A stretch of 64,000 nt of DNA, from contig NZ_JAAMQU010000006.1 in assembly GCF_013522925.1 (NCBI RefSeq), forward strand, positions 186,001-250,000, read 5' to 3'. Position 1 is the first letter of the stretch; every line of letters begins with the position of its first letter. Positions 16,393 through 24,369 of this stretch are shown one piece after another. The DNA is from Pseudomonas japonica. GTDB lineage: Bacteria > Pseudomonadota > Gammaproteobacteria > Pseudomonadales > Pseudomonadaceae. The notes below the pieces were generated by a model, which made no database searches, was not told where the DNA came from, and was given only the letters and a program-made list of their open reading frames with translations. The translations under genes were made by a program, and so were the position numbers.

Positions 16393-17334
16393 TCACCAAG
16401 GCCAGGCCAGCACTTGCTGGCGGTCTGGAATAGACGGCTGGGCACCTTCGCGGGTGACCGACAACGCCGCAGCCTGCTGCGCGAAACGAATCGCCTCGAC
16501 CTCCGCGCAGCCCTGTGCCAGCGCGGCGGCGAAGGCGCCGATGAAGGTATCCCCCGCCGCCGTCGCATCCACCGCGCTCACTTGATAAGCGGGAAAATGC
16601 TGCACCCCTTCAGGCCCGGCGAGCAAGGCGCCGGCCTCGCCCAATGTGAGCAGCACCTTGCCGGCGCCCCGCTGAAGCAACGCCTGTGCAGCGGCCTCGG
16701 CGCCGTCCCGGCCCGCCACCGGAATGCCTGAAAGCAGCTGTGCTTCGCTTTCGTTGGGCACCAGGTAATCGACCCAAGGCAACCATTGCGCAGGCAACGG
16801 CCCAGAGGCAGGCGCCGGATTGAGCACCACTGTTTTCCCGAGCGCACGCGCGCGCGCCAAGGTGTGACCTACCACCGCCTCTGGCACCTCGAGCTGGCAC
16901 ACCACCACTTGCGCCCCAAGCAGCGCGTGCTCCATCGCATCCACGTGCTCGGTGGCAAGCTCTCCATTGGCCCCAGCCACGATCACGATGGTGTTTTGGC
17001 CGGCTTCTTCGACAGTGATCAGTGCGACACCTGTGGGCACGTCCGGAAGAATACGCACGCCTTCGCAGTCGATAGCGTCATCCAACAATGCCTGGCGCAG
17101 TGCCCGCCCGTTCGGATCGTCGCCCACGCAGCCGATCATGCTCACCTGCGCCCCAAGGCGCGCCGCCGCCACCGCCTGGTTGGCACCTTTGCCGCCGGGC
17201 GCGGTGACGAAGCGGGTACCGGTCAGGGTCTGGCCCGGTTGCGGCAGGTAGGGTGCCCGCACCACAAGGTCCATGTTCAGGCTGCCCACCACCACAACTC
17301 GGCCCGGTGCTCGAACCTGTTCTTCGGCATTCAT
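16393..17334 (-). CDS. rbsK: Ribokinase
   Basis: 313 residues of the PfkB family. VVVVGSLNMDLVVRAP, the sugar-binding GGKGANQAVAAARLG and the catalytic DATAAGDTFIGAFA are present. It phosphorylates ribose to ribose-5-phosphate for the pentose phosphate pathway. It overlaps rbsR by four bases (ATGA) and is followed by the nucleoside hydrolase. Confidence 0.95.
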   Translation of the reverse strand: MNAEEQVRAPGRVVVVGSLNMDLVVRAPYLPQPGQTLTGTRFVTAPGGKGANQAVAAARLGAQVSMIGCVGDDPNGRALRQALLDDAIDCEGVRILPDVPTGVALITVEEAGQNTIVIVAGANGELATEHVDAMEHALLGAQVVVCQLEVPEAVVGHTLARARALGKTVVLNPAPASGPLPAQWLPWVDYLVPNESEAQLLSGIPVAGRDGAEAAAQALLQRGAGKVLLTLGEAGALLAGPEGVQHFPAYQVSAVDATAAGDTFIGAFAAALAQGCAEVEAIRFAQQAAALSVTREGAQPSIPDRQQVLAWPW

Positions 17335-18374
17335 ATGTTCGCTTCTTCCTGGTTACAAACCTGCGCCGCCATTCTGGCCTGCGGCGGCGCTGTGGATTCT
17401 CTTGGAACGATGGTCGGGGCGACTACATGCCGCCGCGGGGCCGAGGATTCCCTTTTCTGTATTCGCGCCAGCAGGCATTCGGCGGCCAGCTCACCCAGTG
17501 CCAGTATGGACTGGCCTACAGTCGTGAGCGCCGGGTACACGTACCGACACATCTGTATATCGTCAAAACCGATCACTGACAGTTCCCTCGGCACGGCCAG
17601 CTTGCGCTCGGCCGCCGCGCGCAGCAGGCCCATCCCCAACATGTCGTTGGCGGCAAATACCGCACTCGGTGGGCGCTCGCCAAACAGCGCTACCCCTGCA
17701 CGGTAGCCGCCGTCGGCACTGAAATCACCGGCCAGCCGCCAATGTGCGGGAACCGCTACGCCCGCCTCTTCCATCGCACGGTCGAAGCCGGCCTGGCGCA
17801 AGCGGGCCACCGTGGTACCGGCCGGCCCATTCACACAGGCGATGCGCCGATGGCCAAGTTGTAACAGGTGCCGGGTGGCCAGGTAGGCACCCTCAGCGTG
17901 ATCAATGCACACCAGGTCGGCATCCACCCCGGGCATTTCGCGGTCCACTACCACCATTGGCGTGGTCAGGCCGCTCCAGTCATCACAGGCAACTCCACTG
18001 TCTACGGCGGCGAGCAACAGGCCATCCACGCGCTTTTCCTGCAGCACACGAAGGTAACTGCGCTGCTTGCGCGGATCGTCATCGGAATTGCAGAGGATCA
18101 CGCAGTAGCCGTTGCGCTCGCAGGCATCTTCGATGCCCCTGGCGAGCTCCGCGAAGTAGGGGTTGATGTTGTTGGGCAACACCAGACCGATGGTGGCGGT
18201 GGCGCGGGCTTTCAGCGAGCGCGCCACACCGCTGGGAACATAAGCCAGTTCGGCAATGGCAGCCTCTACCTTGGCGCGTACTGCGTCGCTCACCGGTCGG
18301 GTATTGTTCACCACATGAGACACCGTGGTGTAGGAGATGCCCGCCAGCGCGGCGACGTCCTTGATGGTCGCCAT
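17331..18374 (-). CDS. rbsR: LacI-family ribose operon regulator
   Basis: 347 residues. The N-terminal helix-turn-helix (MATIKDVAALAGISYTTVSH) and hinge (VARSLKARATATIGLVLP) precede a periplasmic-binding-protein-like effector domain. It lies between rbsC and rbsK inside the operon. A LacI-type palindrome GCAAACGTTTGC at 21882-21893 just downstream of the rbsB promoter is its likely operator, with ribose as inducer. Confidence 0.92.
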   Translation of the reverse strand: MATIKDVAALAGISYTTVSHVVNNTRPVSDAVRAKVEAAIAELAYVPSGVARSLKARATATIGLVLPNNINPYFAELARGIEDACERNGYCVILCNSDDDPRKQRSYLRVLQEKRVDGLLLAAVDSGVACDDWSGLTTPMVVVDREMPGVDADLVCIDHAEGAYLATRHLLQLGHRRIACVNGPAGTTVARLRQAGFDRAMEEAGVAVPAHWRLAGDFSADGGYRAGVALFGERPPSAVFAANDMLGMGLLRAAAERKLAVPRELSVIGFDDIQMCRYVYPALTTVGQSILALGELAAECLLARIQKRESSAPRRHVVAPTIVPRESTAPPQARMAAQVCNQEEANI

Positions 18375-18375
18375 G

Positions 18376-19365
18376 TCAGCCCTGCCGCCGGGCGCGACGG
18401 CTTCGGTAGGTATCCAGTATCACCGCCAGCACAATCACCGCACCGGTAATCAAGCGTTTGGTCGGTTCGCTGGCGCCGATCTGCGCCAGCCCGGCGGCGA
18501 GTACCGAGATGATCAATACGCCAAACAGCGTGCTGACCACCGATCCCCGGCCACCCATGAGGCTGGTGCCGCCGATCACCACGGCGGCGATCACTTGCAG
18601 TTCCAGGCCCGCCCCCGCATTGGGGTCGGCAGCTTCCAGGCGCGACACCTGGAACAAGGCGGCCAGGCCGGCCAACAGCCCCATGAACGAAAACACCAGC
18701 ACCTTGTAGGGCCGAGGGTCCACGCCTACCAGGCGTACGGCCTCTTCGTTGGTACCAATGCCTACCAGGTAGCGGCCGAATACGCTCCGGCTCAGTACCA
18801 GTTGAGCGCCGACAACCACCGCCAAGGCGATCAGGAAGGACGGCGAAATACCCCACAGCAGCGGCTCGGACAACGCGCTATAGGCATCGCCGATATAGGC
18901 CGTGCGCGAATCTGTGAGCTGGTACGCCGCGCCCCTGGCCATTTCCAGCACACCGAGCGATACGATGAACGACGGGATGCGCCAGGCTACCGTCACGCTG
19001 CCCGTGACCGTACCGGCCAAGGTGGCGCACGCCAGGCCTAACGCTGCAGAGGGCAGTGGGCCCCAGCCCCAGCCGAGCATGGCCACGCTCACGGCGGAGG
19101 CAGCCAGCGCGAGCACGGAACCGACCGAGAGGTCGATACCGCCGATGATCAGCACGTAGGTCATGCCTACGGCCAGTACCATCAGGTCCGGGATCTGGTT
19201 GGCCAGCATGCTGAAGGTGCTGTAGGAAAGGAAATGGCTGCTGAGGAAGGAGAACAGTGCGATCAGCGCCAGTAACGCCCCGCCCAAGCCAAGGTAAGTA
19301 CGTAACGCTGCCGGAGCCAAGCGAACGCCGCCAGCCCTCGGTGGAGGTGCAACGGTGGTTTTCAT
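18376..19365 (-). CDS. rbsC: Ribose ABC transporter permease
   Basis: 329 residues with about eight to ten hydrophobic helices. The family blocks GMTYVLIIGGIDLSVGSVLAL and GGTSLMGGRGSVVSTLFGVL are visible, the latter the permease loop that contacts the ATPase. It works in the inner membrane with RbsA and RbsB. It overlaps rbsA by four bases. Confidence 0.95.
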   Translation of the reverse strand: MKTTVAPPPRAGGVRLAPAALRTYLGLGGALLALIALFSFLSSHFLSYSTFSMLANQIPDLMVLAVGMTYVLIIGGIDLSVGSVLALAASAVSVAMLGWGWGPLPSAALGLACATLAGTVTGSVTVAWRIPSFIVSLGVLEMARGAAYQLTDSRTAYIGDAYSALSEPLLWGISPSFLIALAVVVGAQLVLSRSVFGRYLVGIGTNEEAVRLVGVDPRPYKVLVFSFMGLLAGLAALFQVSRLEAADPNAGAGLELQVIAAVVIGGTSLMGGRGSVVSTLFGVLIISVLAAGLAQIGASEPTKRLITGAVIVLAVILDTYRSRRARRQG

Positions 19366-20900
19366 GAGTGTTCCTCGAGCCCGGAGCGGGCCTGATGATG
19401 ACGATTGCTACCCAGCGCCGCAGCGAGGAGTTGGTCCTGGGACCATTCGTCCCGGTCGAAGATGCCGTTCATGGCGCCCTCGCACATCACGCCGATGCGG
19501 TCGCAGAGCAGCATCAATTCGCGAAGGTCGCTGGACACCACCACCAGCGCCTTGCCTTGGCGCGTGAGGTCGCCCAGCAACCGGTAGATATCAAATTTGG
19601 CGCCCACGTCGATACCTCGGGTAGGCTCGTCGAACAGCAATACCTCGCAGTTCCGCTCCAGCCAGCGGCCGATCACCACCTTCTGCTGGTTGCCGCCCGA
19701 CAACTCGCCAACCGGCTGTTCCGGCCCGGCGCTTCGGATGCGCATGGCGTCTATCTGCCGTCGCGCAAGCGCGTCTTCACGCGTGCTGCTCATCCACCCC
19801 AGCGAGGCCACCTGGGGCATGTTACCCAAGGCCAGGTTGGCACTGATGGGCTGCTGCAGCAGCAAGCCTTCGCCCTTGCGGTCCTCGCTGATCAGGGCAA
19901 TGCCTTGGCGAACGGCATCCACGGGGGAGTTCAGCTTCAGCGGCACCGGGGGCAACCCCAGGCAAACCCGCCCGCTGTCTGCCGGGTCTGCCGCGAAGAT
20001 CAACCGCAGCAACTCGGTACGGCCCGCGCCGATCAGCCCCGAGATACCCAGGATTTCACCTTCGCGCACCTCGAAGCTCACATCACGCACCTTGCGCCCT
20101 CGGGTAAGGCCACGCACCTGAAACAGAGGCGCGCCTATCCGCCGCTCGCCCAGGTCGATACGCTCTCCCAGCTCGCGACCGACCATCAGGTTCACCAACT
20201 GCGGCTCGCTGACCTCGCCGGCAGGGGTGACCGACACCAGCCGACCATCCCGCAATACCGCCACGCGCTGGGCGATACGGGCGATTTCTTCCAGCCGGTG
20301 AGAGATGTACACCAACGCCACGCCGGCCGCACGCAACCGCTGGATCTGGGCAAACAACAGTTCTACTTCGCGCCCGGTGAGCATGGCCGTGGGCTCGTCC
20401 AGGATCAGCAGGCGGCAGTCACCGATAAGGTTGCGGGCGATTTCCACCATCTGTTGGTGGCCGATACCCAACGCGGCGACGGGTGTATCGGGGTCCAGCC
20501 CCTCCAGCCCTACCCTGGCCATGGCTTCCACGGCCTGTGCCCGCAGACGCGGGCGGTCTACCCAGCCGAAGCGGCGTGGCAGCCGCTCGAGGAAGAGGTT
20601 CTCGGCGATGGTAAGGGTGGGCAGCAGGTTCAGCTCCTGCAGTACCATGCGCACGCCTTGGCGCTCGGCTTCGCGGCGGGAACCCGGCTGCCACGCCTGG
20701 CCGAGAAAGCGCATGCTCCCGGTGGTGGGCGTTTCCAGCCCGGCGATAATGCGGGACAAGGTGCTCTTGCCCGCGCCGTTCTCACCGGTGAGCGCCAGTA
20801 CTTCGCCCGCGTTCAGCTGCAGGTCCACGCCGGCGAGTACCGGCTGGGTGTAGGTTTTCCCTACCCCCGCCAGTTGCAATACAGGTGCGGCCGCGTTCAT
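19362..20900 (-). CDS. rbsA: Ribose ABC transporter ATP-binding protein
   Basis: 512 residues with two fused ATPase domains. The first has Walker A GENGAGKSTLSRI and Walker B LILDEPTAM. The second has a degenerate P-loop (GLIGAGRTELLRL), ABC signature LSGGNQQKVVIGRW and LLFDEPTRGIDVGAK, as is normal for monosaccharide importers. It overlaps rbsB and rbsC by four bases each. Confidence 0.95.
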   Translation of the reverse strand: MNAAAPVLQLAGVGKTYTQPVLAGVDLQLNAGEVLALTGENGAGKSTLSRIIAGLETPTTGSMRFLGQAWQPGSRREAERQGVRMVLQELNLLPTLTIAENLFLERLPRRFGWVDRPRLRAQAVEAMARVGLEGLDPDTPVAALGIGHQQMVEIARNLIGDCRLLILDEPTAMLTGREVELLFAQIQRLRAAGVALVYISHRLEEIARIAQRVAVLRDGRLVSVTPAGEVSEPQLVNLMVGRELGERIDLGERRIGAPLFQVRGLTRGRKVRDVSFEVREGEILGISGLIGAGRTELLRLIFAADPADSGRVCLGLPPVPLKLNSPVDAVRQGIALISEDRKGEGLLLQQPISANLALGNMPQVASLGWMSSTREDALARRQIDAMRIRSAGPEQPVGELSGGNQQKVVIGRWLERNCEVLLFDEPTRGIDVGAKFDIYRLLGDLTRQGKALVVVSSDLRELMLLCDRIGVMCEGAMNGIFDRDEWSQDQLLAAALGSNRHHQARSGLEEHS

Positions 20901-21841
20901 TGCGCGGCCTGGGTAACCAGGTCAACCGGGGTTTGTACATTGCCGCCGGCCTCGCTTTTTTCACCCTTCACCCGGCGCAATGCTTCTTCAATGCCAAACA
21001 CCGCCTGGCGCGCCGCGTACTGGTCGGCAGTGGCCAATACACGGCCATCCTTGAGCATCGGCGCGATGGCCTTGATGTTGTCGTACCCGACTACCTGCAC
21101 CTTGCCCGCCTTGCCAGCGGCACGCACCGCCGACACCGCACCCAGCGCCATACTGTCGTTCCCGGCGAGCAGCGCCTTGATGTCGGGGTATTCGTTGAGC
21201 ATGGCCGTGGCGACGGCGTTGCCCTTGTCGATCTCCCAGTTACCCGACTGCACCGACACCACTTTCATCCCGGCGGCGCTCATCGCGTCCTTGAACCCCG
21301 CACTACGCATCTGGGCGTTGGTGGTGGTGGGTACACCTTCGATGATCCCTACCTGGTCACCCGACTGAAGCTTGGTAGCCAGGTATTCGCCCACCTTGCG
21401 CGCGCCAGCACGGTTGTCCGGCCCTACAAAAGGCACTTCCAGCTGTTTGCTCTTGAGCACATCAGGGTCCAGCTGGTTGTCGATGTTCACCACCTTCACG
21501 CCGGCGTCGCTGGCTTTTTTCAGCACTGAAACCAGCGCCTTGGAATCAGCAGGGGCGATCACCAAAGCATCCACATGGGCATTGATCATCTGCTCGACGA
21601 TACGGATTTGCGCAGCGGTATCGGATTCGTCCTTGATGCCATTGGAGATCAAGTCGAAGTCGGCAGCATGTTCCTTCTGATAATCCTTGGCGCCGTTCTC
21701 CATGGTAAGGAAGAACTCGTTGGCGAGGGATTTCATTACAAGGGCCACTTTGGGCTTTTCCGCCGCCTGAAGAGGCGAAGCGGCGAGGCAAGCAGCGAGC
21801 ACGGAAATGGAAAGACCACGGAGAAGCGGCAGCGTGTTCAT
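20897..21841 (-). CDS. rbsB: Ribose-binding periplasmic protein
   Basis: 314 residues with a signal peptide ending at about SPLQA-AEKP. The PBP1-like fold shows NEFFLTMENGAKDYQKE, the hinge and sugar-contact text DNQLDPD, and GNDSMALGAVSAVRAAG. It captures ribose for RbsAC. First gene of the operon, with its own promoter and operator upstream. Confidence 0.94.
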   Translation of the reverse strand: MNTLPLLRGLSISVLAACLAASPLQAAEKPKVALVMKSLANEFFLTMENGAKDYQKEHAADFDLISNGIKDESDTAAQIRIVEQMINAHVDALVIAPADSKALVSVLKKASDAGVKVVNIDNQLDPDVLKSKQLEVPFVGPDNRAGARKVGEYLATKLQSGDQVGIIEGVPTTTNAQMRSAGFKDAMSAAGMKVVSVQSGNWEIDKGNAVATAMLNEYPDIKALLAGNDSMALGAVSAVRAAGKAGKVQVVGYDNIKAIAPMLKDGRVLATADQYAARQAVFGIEEALRRVKGEKSEAGGNVQTPVDLVTQAAQ

Positions 21842-21881
21842 GGGGCATCCTTTTTAGATTTATTTGGGCCCGTTGCACGAG

Positions 21882-21893
21882 GCAAACGTTTGC
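21882..21893. promoter_or_regulatory. Candidate RbsR operator
   Basis: GCAAACGTTTGC is a perfect 12-bp palindrome of the LacI-family type with a central CG. It lies about seven bases downstream of the -10 element, so a bound repressor would cover the transcript start. Confidence 0.7.
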
Positions 21894-21899
21894 GCAACA

Positions 21900-21928
21900 A
21901 CTATGGAAGGCGTTTCGCTAGCTGTCAA
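21900..21928 (-). promoter_or_regulatory. rbs operon promoter
   Basis: On the minus strand TTGACA (21928-21923) is a perfect -35, followed by a 17-base spacer and CATAGT (21905-21900) as -10. The rbsB start codon lies about 60 bases downstream. Confidence 0.75.
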
Positions 21929-22005
21929 ATCAGAAAAAGGGAGCTTTTAGTGGAGAAAAAACCAGCCAGGTTCGACCAGACCTGTAGGCAAACAAGCGCA
22001 GCGGC

Positions 22006-22046
22006 TTGCGAAAAGGAATGCATCCCACTACTGTATGCGCATACAG
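22006..22046 (+). promoter_or_regulatory. SOS promoter with LexA box
   Basis: CTGTATGCGCATACAG (22031-22046) is a perfect 16-bp palindrome that fits the LexA consensus CTG-N10-CAG, with the flanking TAT/ATA also conserved. It overlaps the -10 of a possible promoter (TTGCGA at 22006-22011, 17-base spacer, TACTGT at 22029-22034). LexA binding here would block the DUF1654-endA unit. Confidence 0.75.
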
Positions 22047-22064
22047 CAACAAAAGGAAACACCA

Positions 22065-22313
22065 GTGGCCTCCTCCACCTCGTCCCCTGCGCCGGTGACC
22101 GCTTACGAACAACTGGCACTCCGTGTTCAAAAAATCATTAACGCTCCACCTGCCCAACGGTCCCGCTCCGCGCTGTTATTTCGGCAACCGACAGAAAGCC
22201 CGCAGGACTGGCAGCGCTTGCTGGATGAAATTTCCGAGAACGACAACGTGACGCTTGCCTGGCGTGACGATGGTGGCATTCAACTGTTCTGGGTGGTGCA
22301 GAGCGATGATTGA
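22065..22313 (+). CDS. DUF1654 domain-containing protein
   Basis: 82 residues from a GTG preceded by AAAGGA. An ATG at 22035 in the same frame lies inside the LexA box and is rejected. YEQLALRVQKIINAPPAQRSR, then SPQDWQRLLDEISENDNVTLAWRDDGGIQLFW is the DUF1654 signature. The family is Pseudomonas-specific, is often found beside SOS or prophage genes, and has no known activity. The stop overlaps the endA start. Confidence 0.85.
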   Translation: MASSTSSPAPVTAYEQLALRVQKIINAPPAQRSRSALLFRQPTESPQDWQRLLDEISENDNVTLAWRDDGGIQLFWVVQSDD

Positions 22314-23007
22314 ACGTCGGCTGTTGGCGGGGTTGGCAGGCGTTTGCCTGCTGCTGGCGCTTCCGGTGCAGGCAGAAGCGCCGCGTACCTTTTCGGAGGC
22401 CAAGAAAGTGGGCTGGAAGCTATATGCGCCCCAGTCGACGGAGTTTTACTGCGGGTGCAAGTACACCGGCAACAAGGTGGACCTTAAAGGCTGCGGTTAT
22501 GTGCCTCGGAAGAACCTCACACGCGCTTCGCGTATCGAGTGGGAGCACATCGTGCCGGCCTGGCAGATCGGCCATCAGCTGCGTTGCTGGCAGAATGGCG
22601 GGCGCAAGAACTGCACTCGCCACGACAAGCAATACCAGCAGGCGGAGGCAGACTTGCACAACCTGGTGCCGAGCATTGGCGAGGTGAACGGTGACCGCAA
22701 CAACTTCAGTTTCGGCTGGCTACCGGAGAAAAGCGGCCAGTACGGCAGCTGCCTCACTCAGGTCGATTTCAAGGCCCGAAAGGTGATGCCACGGCCCACC
22801 ATCCGCGGCATGATCGCCCGTACGTATTTCTACATGAGCAAGCGCTACCACTTGAAGCTGTCCAGCCAGGACGTGAAGCTGTACCAGGCCTGGAACAAGA
22901 CTTACCCGGTACAGCTTTGGGAACGCCAGCGCAACCAGCGGGTAGCGTGCGTGATGGGCCACGGCAATGAGTTCGTGGGCCCGGTAGACCTCAAGGCCTG
23001 CGGTTGA
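22306..23007 (+). CDS. endA: Endonuclease I, secreted DNase
   Basis: 233 residues. The ATG at 22306 opens a signal peptide (MIERRLLAGLAGVCLLLALP) cleaved near QAEA. The catalytic beta-beta-alpha-metal region reads RIEWEHIVPAW with the general-base His, and LHNLVPSIGEVNGDRNN supplies metal ligands. Several Cys pairs suit a periplasmic fold. It cuts double-stranded DNA non-specifically. It is translationally coupled to DUF1654 and so shares the SOS box upstream. Confidence 0.93.
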   Translation: MIERRLLAGLAGVCLLLALPVQAEAPRTFSEAKKVGWKLYAPQSTEFYCGCKYTGNKVDLKGCGYVPRKNLTRASRIEWEHIVPAWQIGHQLRCWQNGGRKNCTRHDKQYQQAEADLHNLVPSIGEVNGDRNNFSFGWLPEKSGQYGSCLTQVDFKARKVMPRPTIRGMIARTYFYMSKRYHLKLSSQDVKLYQAWNKTYPVQLWERQRNQRVACVMGHGNEFVGPVDLKACG

Positions 23008-23571
23008 TCACGGCGCGGGGTGCGGCTCCACCTGGGATTCGATGCCCTGGCCGGCCATCAGTTTATCCCGGGTGGCTTCGGCTTCTTCACGGCTGGTGAA
23101 GGGGCCGAGGAATATCCGTGGCTTGCCGTTCTGGTTCACCACATTGGCCATGAACCCATGCTCCACCAGCCGCGAGGTCATGTCGCTGAGGGCGCCGGGG
23201 TTATTGTCGGCAATGCGTACGTCCCACCCAGTGGTGGAATCTACCGTCGCCGGCGCGGGCGCCTGGGCCTGAGTTACCGGCTCGCCACAGGCTGCCCGCA
23301 CTACTACGTTGCTACCGTCTCGGTCGATTATCGCCTGGTAGCCCTGTTCGGTCCTGATTGCCGCGTAACTCTGGAAGCCGCTGTAGTTACCGCTGGCGTC
23401 CTTGCCTTTTACCTGGCCACACACATTGCCCTGAGGGGTGGTGCGCACATTGGTGAATTTTGCCGAGGCCGGGTTTTCCAGCTGGGCCGCGACCGCCTTG
23501 TGCGCTTCTTCCACCGCGCTGCCGCACCCGGCCAACGACAGCACCAACGCCACACCCATCAATTTACGCAC
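23008..23571 (-). CDS. SPOR-domain lipoprotein
   Basis: 187 residues. A lipoprotein signal (LVLSLAGCGS, lipid Cys near residue 16) leads to an Ala-rich helix and a domain with VCGQVKGKDASGNYSGFQSY. A C-terminal SPOR-like domain follows (WDVRIADNNPGALSDM, then FLGPFTSREEAEATRDKL), which binds denuded peptidoglycan glycans at division sites. It converges with endA with no gap. Confidence 0.75.
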   Translation of the reverse strand: MRKLMGVALVLSLAGCGSAVEEAHKAVAAQLENPASAKFTNVRTTPQGNVCGQVKGKDASGNYSGFQSYAAIRTEQGYQAIIDRDGSNVVVRAACGEPVTQAQAPAPATVDSTTGWDVRIADNNPGALSDMTSRLVEHGFMANVVNQNGKPRIFLGPFTSREEAEATRDKLMAGQGIESQVEPHPAP

Positions 23572-23709
23572 GCCAACGCCTCCTGAAATTCAAGGCGCGC
23601 ATTCTAGCATTGCTGCCAGCGAGCGGGCGGCGCTCTACCCGGCCCAAACCCGGGAAGTGGCGGGATGTGGCATCATGTCGCTCCGAATACCTGTTTGCCG
23701 AGACGCTCA

Positions 23710-24000
23710 ATGATCCCGAAAGAAGCCCGCCAGCAATTGGCCTGCGACCGCTATCTGGCTGCCCATCCGGAGCTTGCCGAAGAAATCCGTGAACTGGACA
23801 GCCGGGAGCAACAGCAACAGGTGCTATGGGCCATGGAAGATGCCGCCGGCGACCTTGGGCTAGAGCCGTGGGAGTACGTGCTGGAGTTGATCGCCGACAG
23901 CCCCGAAGCCCTCGCGGCGATGCGCGAGGAAGTGCACCGGGAAGTAGCCGAGGCCCTGGGCATGGGCTGGGAAGAGTATCGGCAGCTTAACGAGTTGTGA
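23710..24000 (+). CDS. Conserved hypothetical protein, DUF6388-like
   Basis: 96 residues from the ATG at 23710; an earlier in-frame start gives an unlikely N-terminus. The text CDRYLAAHPELAEEI, QVLWAMEDAAGDLGLEPWEY and EVAEALGMGWEEYRQLN is all-helical and acidic, and resembles the DUF6388 family of pseudomonads (family name from memory). Function unknown. A shared terminator follows. Confidence 0.65.
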   Translation: MIPKEARQQLACDRYLAAHPELAEEIRELDSREQQQQVLWAMEDAAGDLGLEPWEYVLELIADSPEALAAMREEVHREVAEALGMGWEEYRQLNEL

Positions 24001-24060
24001 GCGTGGGAGGCCGTCACGTACGGCCTATCTACAGCGCCCGGGCAGCGGGCAAAACAAAAA

Positions 24061-24084
24061 AGGGCGACCCTTTCGGATCGCCCT
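24061..24084. terminator. Bidirectional terminator between DUF6388-like gene and tRNA-Val
   Basis: AGGGCGA (24061-24067) and TCGCCCT (24078-24084) form a stem flanked by A-run 24056-24060 and T-run 24084-24088, so it can stop transcripts in both directions. Confidence 0.85.
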
Positions 24085-24105
24085 TTTTGTGCCTTTCGGC
24101 GAAGC

Positions 24106-24182
24106 TGGTAGGCACAATTGGACTCGAACCAACGACCCCCACCATGTCAAGGTGGTGCTCTAACCAACTGAGCTATGTGCCT
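24106..24182 (-). tRNA. tRNA-Val (anticodon GAC)
   Basis: 77 nt with an encoded CCA (24106-24108). Acceptor AGGCACA pairs with TGTGCCT. The anticodon stem CCACC/GGTGG encloses TTGACAT, giving anticodon GAC after T33. The T-arm GTTCGAGTC is standard. Single tRNA unit with its own terminator. Confidence 0.95.
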
Positions 24183-24369
24183 GCTGTGGGTGCGCATTCT
24201 ACGCCGGCGTCGCCCGCTGTCAATCGATTTTCCCCGTAAGCTGCTGAAAACTGGAAAAAAACATCGGGATCACAGCCGGTCTGGTTCTCCGCGTGGCTGG
24301 CTGGCGGTGATAAAGAAATTGGGGTAGGATGCCGCCGTCGTCAAGAATATTAAACAAAAGGTTGCTGAA

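Noticed and set aside
19368..21368. 666-codon plus-strand frame across rbsA and rbsB
   Set aside because: Antisense shadow of the ribose operon.
22035..22064. Upstream ATG start for the DUF1654 gene
   Set aside because: The ATG lies inside the LexA box and lacks a ribosome site; the GTG at 22065 has AAAGGA.
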